DNA from: an uncultured Collinsella sp.
Lineage (GTDB): Bacteria > Actinomycetota > Coriobacteriia > Coriobacteriales > Coriobacteriaceae
Assembly (NCBI GenBank): GCA_902494945.1
Contig: CABUVF010000048.1
Location: 1 to 12,180, forward strand
Length of the DNA stretch: 12,180 bases
Direction: 5' to 3'
A program made the position numbers and the translations under genes. This document shows positions 1 through 6,250 of this stretch, piece by piece; positions within the stretch are counted from its first letter, which is position 1, and the number at the start of each line of letters is the position of its first letter. The notes beneath the pieces were generated by a model. That model saw only the letters and a program-made list of their open reading frames with translations, was not told the origin of the DNA and ran no database searches.

Positions 1-1
1 C

Positions 2-2569
2 TTTACCACGGGGAATGACGGCGGGCAGGTCGCCATCGATGAACAACCCGGCGCCATCACCCTGCATGTCGTAAAACTCGATGCCGCGACGAATGCCGGC
101 CCCCAGGTGGGATCTTCACTCGCGGGAGCAGAGTTCACGTGTGTGTCGCAATCAACCCCTGGATGGGCGCAAATCCTCACGACCGACGAAAGCGGTCGGG
201 CCACCCTCGCCGATGTCCCCTTAGGAACCTTTACCATCTACGAATCAAAAACCCCCGAGGGCTACCTGCCATCCAACGACAGCTGGTCCTATACCGTTAG
301 AGCCGACCAGCTCGGTGATTCAGGCGTGGTCGAGATCGAATCTCGCGTTTCCGATATCCCCATTGCATTTGACCTTGAAATTTCCAAATTCAAGGACTAC
401 GGCAATAGCGACCAATCCGGCTTGGAGCAGCCGGCGGGAGGTGTTGTCTTTGAGGTTGTGAGCAACAGCTCTCAGCAGGTTGTTGGCACACTGACCACAA
501 ACATCTATGGCTTTGCCTCCACCAAAGATCAGCCCGAAGCATGGTTTGGCGCAGGCAAGCGACCCGCCGGTGTCCACGGAGCCATCCCATACGACCGCGC
601 CGGCTACACCGTTCGTGAGGTTCCGGAAACCGTCCCAGAGGGTTTTAAACGTGCAGGGGAATGGACCGTCGAGGCCAATCAGATTTCCAACGGCGCCGAG
701 CTTCAATATATCGTGGACAACCACGCTCTGTCGACGCATCTCCAGATTGTAAAACGCGATGCCCAAACAGGCGCTTCTGTTCCCCTAGCCGGATTCACCT
801 TCCAACTCCTCGACAGCAATCACAAACCTGTCTCACAAACTTGCTGGCATCCAGCACATAACGTAATGGACACCTTTACGACTGACGCGACCGGGACCGT
901 CACACTGCCCGAATCGCTCGTGCCGGGCACCTATTATGTACGCGAAACCTCGGCCAAAGAGCCCTATCTTGTCGGCAAAGAGATCGAGGTAAACATACCC
1001 GCCGACATGAACCTAACGCCCGTTGCAATCGCCTCGTATTATGACCACGCCGCGACCGGAAACATCAGGATCGTTAAAACCGATGCCGTAGACGGCAGCA
1101 GCCTCGCGGGCGCCATCTTTGAGATCCGTGCCTCAGGTGATATCGTGCGCCCCGACGGTAGCATTGCCGCGCTCGACGGTGAGACTGTCGCTACCGTCAC
1201 GACGGATGAAACTGGAGAAGCACGCGCGGACGACCTCCCGCTGGGATCTGGCACCGCACGCTACGAGGTTGTCGAGACTCAAGCGCCGACCGGCTTCTTA
1301 CTCGACCGGACGCACCATATCGTCGACCTTACCTATGCCGACCAGAAAACACCCGTTGTGGAAGCACGGCTTAACGTATCCGACGATTACACCAAGGTTG
1401 ATATCTCCAAGGTCGATGCAAGCGGAGAGCAGGAAGTGAAAGGCGCACAGCTCACCTTATATGGTCCCGATAAAACCGAAATAGACTCCTGGACCTCATC
1501 CGACAAGCCGCACCGCATCGAACATCTTGCACCCGGCACCTACTCGTTGCGCGAAACGATGTCTCCGCGGACCTATGACCTTGCCGAGGAGATAACGTTT
1601 GAAATAAAGGATACGGGAGAAGTCCAATCCGTCGCGATGAAGGATGCGCCCATCGAGATCAAAGGACAGGTCGACAAGCGTCAGGAACTTGTCCAACCTA
1701 TCGGGAAGGGTCTGTTGGCTAACGGCGATGGAAAAAACCGCGCCGCGATGCAAACCAATACGGACGGACTTTTCTCCTATACCATCGATGCTCGAAACGA
1801 TTCCGCTACTTGGGTTGATGAGTTTACGATTACCGATGATCTTGAGTGCGCCAAAGACGGCACGGCGAGATTCGTCTCAATCGAAACCCCCGTCGCCATC
1901 GGCGACCTCAACGGCCTGTGCAACGTGTGGTATCGCACGATGCCGTTGGACTCGACAGACGTCGATGAGCCGGCAAACGCGACGCTTGACGATGGGCACG
2001 AAAATCCTTGGCTTGAGTCCGACGAAGTAAAAGAGAGTCTGGGTGAAGATTGCCGCCTCGTCGATTACGACGGCTGGCACCTCTGGAAGGCGGATGTCTC
2101 GACCACGGAATCCGCCACACTCGAGGCGAAAGAACTCGACCTTGCATCCAATGCCGTCGTGACGGGCATTCGCATTGAATACGGTGCGGTAGCCGCCGAC
2201 TTTACGACTCGAAGCGATGCGGATTCTTGGACCCGTGATGATCTCAAAGATGAGCACGACGACCTTGACGATGCCAGAGCAATCCTTGGCACAGATGCTC
2301 GGGGCGCAGTCGTGCACATGCAGGCAACGTCGGCTTATACACCCCAGACTGCACTCACCAACAGCGCACGCGTCGATCTTTGCCGCAACGGCGGCGGCGA
2401 TAAACTTGAGTCACATGACGAGGACAGTGTCATTCAACGCTGTACCCTACCGCAGGACCTACCGGCAACAGGATCAGCCCCCATCGCCGCTTGCATCACC
2501 GCGCTCCTGACCTCGGGTGCCGCAGCCCTATGGTTCGCTCGCCTTAGGTCAATCCCAAAGAAGCGCTAG
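2..2569 (+). CDS. LPXTG-anchored surface protein with tandem Cna-B/SpaA-type domains (5' partial)
   Basis: This is a cell-wall-anchored adhesin or pilin-like protein exported and attached to peptidoglycan by a sortase. The frame is open from base 2, so the true start lies upstream; the GTG at 107 is inside the first visible domain and is not the start. Numbering codons from base 2, five Cna-B-like domains follow each other, each with an early Lys strand and an E-box: K25/E81, K129/E206, K251/E315, K359/E425 and K470/E518 (for example YEVVETQAPTGF). An Asp or Asn at each domain end (D118, N240, D348, D461, D548) could complete Lys isopeptide bonds. About 260 residues of unassigned sequence with five Cys follow (about 555-815). 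The C terminus has LPATG (820-824), a hydrophobic segment and a KKR tail, a standard sorting signal. No pilin-type YPKN motif or sortase gene is visible. Backbone pilin, tip protein and adhesin cannot be told apart. Confidence 0.93.
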   Translation, partial: FTTGNDGGQVAIDEQPGAITLHVVKLDAATNAGPQVGSSLAGAEFTCVSQSTPGWAQILTTDESGRATLADVPLGTFTIYESKTPEGYLPSNDSWSYTVRADQLGDSGVVEIESRVSDIPIAFDLEISKFKDYGNSDQSGLEQPAGGVVFEVVSNSSQQVVGTLTTNIYGFASTKDQPEAWFGAGKRPAGVHGAIPYDRAGYTVREVPETVPEGFKRAGEWTVEANQISNGAELQYIVDNHALSTHLQIVKRDAQTGASVPLAGFTFQLLDSNHKPVSQTCWHPAHNVMDTFTTDATGTVTLPESLVPGTYYVRETSAKEPYLVGKEIEVNIPADMNLTPVAIASYYDHAATGNIRIVKTDAVDGSSLAGAIFEIRASGDIVRPDGSIAALDGETVATVTTDETGEARADDLPLGSGTARYEVVETQAPTGFLLDRTHHIVDLTYADQKTPVVEARLNVSDDYTKVDISKVDASGEQEVKGAQLTLYGPDKTEIDSWTSSDKPHRIEHLAPGTYSLRETMSPRTYDLAEEITFEIKDTGEVQSVAMKDAPIEIKGQVDKRQELVQPIGKGLLANGDGKNRAAMQTNTDGLFSYTIDARNDSATWVDEFTITDDLECAKDGTARFVSIETPVAIGDLNGLCNVWYRTMPLDSTDVDEPANATLDDGHENPWLESDEVKESLGEDCRLVDYDGWHLWKADVSTTESATLEAKELDLASNAVVTGIRIEYGAVAADFTTRSDADSWTRDDLKDEHDDLDDARAILGTDARGAVVHMQATSAYTPQTALTNSARVDLCRNGGGDKLESHDEDSVIQRCTLPQDLPATGSAPIAACITALLTSGAAALWFARLRSIPKKR

Positions 2570-2578
2570 CGCGATGAA

Positions 2579-2614
2579 AAAGCGGGCGAGCCAGTCCCCC
2601 GGCTCGCCCGCTTT
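2579..2614. terminator. Bidirectional intrinsic terminator
   Basis: A perfect 14-bp inverted repeat (2579-2592 and 2601-2614) encloses an 8-base loop. The stem is mostly G+C with three A-T pairs at its base. It begins 9 bases after the surface-protein stop codon and lies 21 bases beyond the stop of the convergent minus-strand small gene. Read on the minus strand the stem is followed by five T; on the plus strand the tail is TTTCAATCATTT. It probably ends transcription from both sides, more efficiently on the minus strand. Confidence 0.88.
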
Positions 2615-2635
2615 CAATCATTTAAATCGCCGTAT

Positions 2636-2854
2636 CTACTCTGCAGACGAAGATCCACCATCAACGATTGCTTGCTCGGACTCAGGAATCCCATCGGCAC
2701 CCGTGCTCTGTTCTTGCTCCACCTCTTCGCTGATTGCGGAGGCGGGGGTCGAGCCCTTCGCGCCCACGATATAGGCGGCTCCAAACCCCAACGCAATGGC
2801 AATCAAGGTCAAAATCACGTAGACAGGCCAATGGCGCTTAATATACGAAAACAC
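2636..2854 (-). CDS. Small single-pass membrane protein, unknown function
   Basis: A 72-residue protein that I do not recognise. It starts at GTG 2854, supported by an AAGGAG ribosome site (2860-2865) five bases upstream. Residues 1-9 include KRH, residues about 10-31 are strongly hydrophobic (VYVILTLIAIALGFGAAYIV), and the remaining 40 residues are hydrophilic, acidic and Ser-rich with no Cys. The basic N-terminus predicts an N-in, C-out single-span topology without signal-peptidase cleavage. The gene begins 21 bases after the stop of the M28-like gene and shares its strand, so the two are almost certainly cotranscribed and end at the hairpin at 2579-2614. That context suggests a partner or accessory subunit of the larger membrane protein. 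The strong ribosome site and membrane segment argue that it is a real gene. Confidence 0.8.
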   Translation of the reverse strand: MFSYIKRHWPVYVILTLIAIALGFGAAYIVGAKGSTPASAISEEVEQEQSTGADGIPESEQAIVDGGSSSAE

Positions 2855-2875
2855 GTTGACTCCTTAGAGCTCCGT

Positions 2876-5800
2876 CTACGAACGGCGGATAACCTCGGTC
2901 ACGACCTCGGATACCGTGGCAATGTTCGTCGGGTTGACATTGTGGGGCAGGTCGTCCTCGGTACGAGCGCGAGCCAGACGCGTGCCGTCCACGCCGGCGA
3001 TGGTGAGGGCTCGGCGGCTCGCCTCGAGCGCGGCGTAGGCATCGGTCTTGGCATAGGGCATCTCGAGCGCGCCACAATCGACATGGAACGACCTGCACAC
3101 CTTGCTGACCAGGTTCATGATGCGGCGATCGCCCTTGAGCAGCTGCTGTTCGCCCTCAACCGTCACCACCGAAAGCCTACCGGCGCCGACGGATTCAAGA
3201 TTGATGAAGAAGACGCCGCGGAGCTTATCGCGATGCGAAGCCAAGAAGGCCTTCATACCGGCGCCATCACAATCCGAGGCGCCCGTTGCCACAAACCAGA
3301 TATCGTGACCGAGCAGCTCATCGTCGCCCATAGAGGCGACAGCCGAGAGCATATCTTCGGAAGAAGCGCCATCGGAAGACGTAGCGCCGCCCTTCCAGCC
3401 ATCGTTATCGTCCTCGAAATTATCCCACGAACCGATGCCGCGACCGGACTTCTTGGCATCGTAATCGTCTTCGACGCCCAGCCAGTCACTCATGCTGTCC
3501 TGTTCGTTTTTCTTTTTACGACCGAACAGGCCGCCCAGGCCGCGCTTGCGAGACTTGGGTGCCGCAGGGGCGGGAGCCGAAATGGTCTCGATCGGCTGTG
3601 CGCCCGACGCAACGGGCCTAGGAGGCGCAACGGGTGCCGATGTGGGTTCGGGACCCTGGGCGGTAGCAAAGGGGTCGTTGACCTGTGCGGAGGGATCGGG
3701 AAGGTCGAACAGCGACGTGCGAGACGCAACGTTTGTCTGCTTCATCGACGGCAGCGACGGATCGGGGACCGAAGCCAGCGGAGACGAGGAGGGTGCAGGC
3801 GACGGTGCCGACGCCGGATCGGGAACATTCATCTGCGGACGCGGCGATGCTTGGGAGGAAATCTGGGCCATAAGGGAATCGACCGTTTCGTCCTGGGTGG
3901 GAGCGACATTGGCAACCGTGGCACCGGAACCACTCGGGGTCGGCATGGTGAAAATCTGCGTGGAGTAAGGCCTCGACTCATCCGTCTCGGGAGTCTCGGA
4001 AACCGCAGGCACCTCCTCCTGCTCGACCTCGGTCGAATCACCTTGATCGGCTGCCGCGTATTGCTCTTCGTCAGAGTTGACCTCGACGGACTCGTCCTCG
4101 GCGGCATCCTGAATTTCGGCAGCATCAATGGGCTCGTCATCGTCTGCCGCGTCGCCCTGCTCATCGGAAACAGGAAGGGGCTCGGCAATCGCGGTGCCTT
4201 GCTTTTCAAACGTTATCGTGGAATCGAACTGCGCGGCATCAAACGACATGGTGCTATCGACGTGCTGCTGAGCCTCGAAAGACGTCGTCGCCTCAACAAC
4301 ATCCGTGGACGCCGGTTGCTGGGACTCAAAGGACGTTGTAGCTTCGGCAGCGTCGACGGGCACGGACTGCATAGCCTCGTTCTGCTCGAACTCTTGCGCC
4401 GCGAGCTCACGTGCCGCCTCAGCTGCCTGCTGCTGAGCGATAGCTTCCTGCTCGGCAGCCTCGCGTGCAGCAGCGCGCTTCTCTTCGAAATCGTCGACAA
4501 ATTTCTTGCCCTTTGCAAGCGCGCCCTTAAAGAAGTTGGAAGCGCTGGCGCCAATCGAAGAGAACGCGGATGCAATATCGGCATGGGGCGTTGCCGCGGG
4601 AATCTCGGCCGAGAAATCAGTATCGCTCTCGTAAGACACGCGCCTCGGCTGTTCAACGTAATCGTCGTCAGACTCATCCGCAACGTCTTGCGCCGGCGCG
4701 GCGGGAGCCAAAATGTCCAGTCCTGCCGCGGGATCGATCGCGGACACCGCCTCGGACTCGGCAACGGCAGCGGTAACCGCGGCAGACTCATCATCCACGG
4801 TCACGACGGGGGCAGGCTCGGGCTCAAACGTCGGCTCCTCGCCCTCCTCGTAATCGAGCGTGCAGGACTCGGGAAGCATTCCGAGCGCACGGATGGCATC
4901 CGAACCAAAGCGGATGTTGCCGGCGGCATTGCGATAGAGCTTGGGCTCGGGCTCGGCCGCGACAGGCTCCTCCGCCGGCTCGGCAGCGGGAACCTCGTCA
5001 TTGAACTCTTCGGCCTGGACAGCCTGATTCTGATCCTCGGGCACAATGGCGCCAATCAGCGTCTCGTCGGCAGACGCACCCTCAAAGCCCTCGATCTGCT
5101 CGTCGAAAGCCTCACCCTGTTCGGGCTCGGCCTGAGCGTCGGGAGCAATCGGCTGACCGAACTCGTCCTCGGCGTAGGTAGGCTCTTCATACTCGATGGT
5201 GTTGCCGTAGTCGTTTTGCTGCTGGGCCGCGGCATACTCCGCCGCTGCACGCGCCATTTCCTCGGCACGACGCTTTTGCTCCCCAAAATAGGTATCGAAC
5301 GGAACATCGTCGGGAAACTCGTTCTCGCCCTGGAAGGGAGCAACGTTGTCCATAACGCCGAGCATAGCGGCGACAGAAGACTTGTTGCACACCGCGCCGG
5401 ACGTATAGGGAAGAATATGGCGGTTAGAGATGATGTTTGCCGCGTTGGCGAGCGCAACGAGGGAAGCGAGGATCGCGACAATCCACAGCAGAACCTTGAG
5501 CGCGCCGGGGAGCGGCAGGATGCGCAGGATGGCAACGGCAGCAGGGGCAACCGTGGCAACAGGCAACAGCTTGGCGATGAGCGCACGATACGAAGCATAG
5601 GGCTCGCGGGCGAGCAGCTCAGCACGGGGAGAGTCGTAGTGTGCGACAACGACCACCGGGCGGTTGCGCGGAGACGCGAGCGGGCCCGAGGCCCGGTGGT
5701 AGGCGATGACATTTTGGCTCACGCCCGTCTTGCCCAGGCGTGAAACCACGGGGTGGCCCGTGCGCTCGAGCACGTAAAGAACGGCGCCGACAATGGCCAG

Positions 5801-6052
5801 CAAGGTGCCGACCAAGCCGATGCCGCCGCCGATGCCCATCAGCAGGGCGCCGGCAAACGCAAGAATACCGGTAACGGCAAATGCCAACCTGCTGGGCGCC
5901 GGGGCATTGAACTCCTGAACCTCGGGATCAAAGCCGTGGTTGCGGAAGATCTGAGCGATATCCTCGGCAGCCAAGCGCTCTTCTTCGCTGCATGCCGGCG
6001 TAATGCCGGTGTTCTGCAGCAGGTGGTTAATATAGTTCTGGGTGTTCGCCAT
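2876..6052 (-). CDS. Membrane-embedded peptidase M28-like protein with a very long disordered insertion
   Basis: A 1058-residue protein. The start ATG 6052 is chosen over an upstream in-frame ATG (6202) because GGAG (6058-6061) sits five bases before it. Residues 1-50 are soluble; hydrophobic pairs lie at about 55-95 and 158-208. Peptidase M28 traces by eye: VVVAHYDSP (metal His 138), SGAVCNKSSVAAML (219-231, where the family has GA-x-D), FVATGASDCDGAGMKAF (920-936, where the family has an EE motif), NLESVG (951-956) and LPHNVNP (His 1037). Between about 238 and 905 lies an acidic, Ala/Pro/Ser/Gln-rich stretch that looks disordered, with a helical part (492-560), TTSFE-type repeats (570-618) and a basic patch (833-847). 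M28 enzymes are zinc aminopeptidases or carboxypeptidases; the altered ligands make activity doubtful. Positive-inside reasoning places the soluble parts in the cytoplasm. It is first in an operon with the 72-residue gene. Family assignment is fairly sure, function unknown. Confidence 0.88.
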   Translation of the reverse strand: MANTQNYINHLLQNTGITPACSEEERLAAEDIAQIFRNHGFDPEVQEFNAPAPSRLAFAVTGILAFAGALLMGIGGGIGLVGTLLAIVGAVLYVLERTGHPVVSRLGKTGVSQNVIAYHRASGPLASPRNRPVVVVAHYDSPRAELLAREPYASYRALIAKLLPVATVAPAAVAILRILPLPGALKVLLWIVAILASLVALANAANIISNRHILPYTSGAVCNKSSVAAMLGVMDNVAPFQGENEFPDDVPFDTYFGEQKRRAEEMARAAAEYAAAQQQNDYGNTIEYEEPTYAEDEFGQPIAPDAQAEPEQGEAFDEQIEGFEGASADETLIGAIVPEDQNQAVQAEEFNDEVPAAEPAEEPVAAEPEPKLYRNAAGNIRFGSDAIRALGMLPESCTLDYEEGEEPTFEPEPAPVVTVDDESAAVTAAVAESEAVSAIDPAAGLDILAPAAPAQDVADESDDDYVEQPRRVSYESDTDFSAEIPAATPHADIASAFSSIGASASNFFKGALAKGKKFVDDFEEKRAAAREAAEQEAIAQQQAAEAARELAAQEFEQNEAMQSVPVDAAEATTSFESQQPASTDVVEATTSFEAQQHVDSTMSFDAAQFDSTITFEKQGTAIAEPLPVSDEQGDAADDDEPIDAAEIQDAAEDESVEVNSDEEQYAAADQGDSTEVEQEEVPAVSETPETDESRPYSTQIFTMPTPSGSGATVANVAPTQDETVDSLMAQISSQASPRPQMNVPDPASAPSPAPSSSPLASVPDPSLPSMKQTNVASRTSLFDLPDPSAQVNDPFATAQGPEPTSAPVAPPRPVASGAQPIETISAPAPAAPKSRKRGLGGLFGRKKKNEQDSMSDWLGVEDDYDAKKSGRGIGSWDNFEDDNDGWKGGATSSDGASSEDMLSAVASMGDDELLGHDIWFVATGASDCDGAGMKAFLASHRDKLRGVFFINLESVGAGRLSVVTVEGEQQLLKGDRRIMNLVSKVCRSFHVDCGALEMPYAKTDAYAALEASRRALTIAGVDGTRLARARTEDDLPHNVNPTNIATVSEVVTEVIRRS
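4199..4357 (-). repeat. Four degenerate TTSFE-type peptide repeats within the M28-like protein
   Basis: This segment encodes residues 566-618 of the M28-like protein. Four related units are visible: EATTSFESQQ (570-579), EATTSFEAQQ (587-596), DSTMSFDAAQ (599-608) and DSTITFEKQ (610-618). The Phe residues are 17, 12 and 11 residues apart. The first two units are nearly identical and the last two have drifted, consistent with local duplication. They sit between a predicted coiled or helical segment and a very acidic stretch. Confidence 0.7.
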
Positions 6053-6087
6053 GTGCGCTCCACATCCATAATCCGACAAATAGGCCC

Positions 6088-6101
6088 AATGTATGCACAT
6101 T
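6088..6101. promoter_or_regulatory. Short inverted repeat in the divergent promoter region (candidate operator)
   Basis: AATGT and ACATT form a perfect inverted repeat around the four bases ATGC. It lies 36 bases upstream of the M28-like start codon, between the proposed minus-strand -10 element and the ribosome site, where a bound regulator could block transcription. A 14-base repeat with 5-bp arms can arise by chance, so the functional claim is weak. Confidence 0.25.
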
Positions 6102-6120
6102 AGAACCGTATATAGTCGAA

Positions 6121-6126
6121 AGTATA
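6121..6126 (-). promoter_or_regulatory. Candidate -10 element for the M28-like operon
   Basis: The minus strand reads TATACT here, one base off the TATAAT consensus. Transcription starting about 7 bases downstream would give a 5' leader of roughly 60 bases before ATG 6052. No good -35 is visible at 17 bases; TTCGGT lies at 19 bases. Assignment is tentative. Confidence 0.3.
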
Positions 6127-6146
6127 CCCCGAGCGAGCGCAAACGA

Positions 6147-6156
6147 CCGAATTCGG
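6147..6156. promoter_or_regulatory. 10-bp perfect palindrome CCGAATTCGG in the divergent promoter region
   Basis: A perfect 10-bp palindrome located between the two divergent candidate promoters, 7 bases upstream of the proposed plus-strand -35 element. Its position suits an operator affecting both directions, but nothing links it to a known regulator. Confidence 0.22.
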
Positions 6157-6162
6157 GCCATC

Positions 6163-6191
6163 TTAACGCCCCGAGCGGACAAGGATATAGC
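6163..6191 (+). promoter_or_regulatory. Candidate sigma-70-type promoter for the WYL gene pair
   Basis: TTAACG (6163-6168) and TATAGC (6186-6191) are separated by exactly 17 bases. Each matches four of six consensus positions. Initiation near 6198 would give a leader of about 50 bases before ATG 6251. It is the best-spaced pair on this strand in the region, but unproven. Confidence 0.38.
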
Positions 6192-6250
6192 CTAATCTCC
6201 ATATCGGACTAAAATCATGGCAGCAAACCACCTTCTCATGCGAGGACTCT

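Noticed and set aside
107..109. GTG as the start of the surface protein
   Set aside because: The frame is open to the window edge, and the 35 upstream codons encode the first strand of a Cna-B domain including its Lys. The gene is truncated by the window, not started here.
4199..4357. DNA-level tandem repeat or CRISPR-like array
   Set aside because: The periodicity is degenerate and apparent mainly in the encoded peptide; units differ in length and there are no constant repeats with unique spacers.
2672..5743. A 1023-codon open frame on the plus strand opposite the M28-like gene
   Set aside because: Its translation is a compositional mirror of the opposite strand, rich in Arg, Gly and Leu runs without recognisable domains. 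The minus-strand frame has family motifs, a ribosome site and operon context. The long opening follows from GC-rich codon bias in the low-complexity region.
6053..6202. Fifty-residue N-terminal extension of the M28-like protein starting at ATG 6202
   Set aside because: The extension has no convincing ribosome site, its sequence is not protein-like, and it would cover the proposed promoter. ATG 6052 has a well-placed GGAG.
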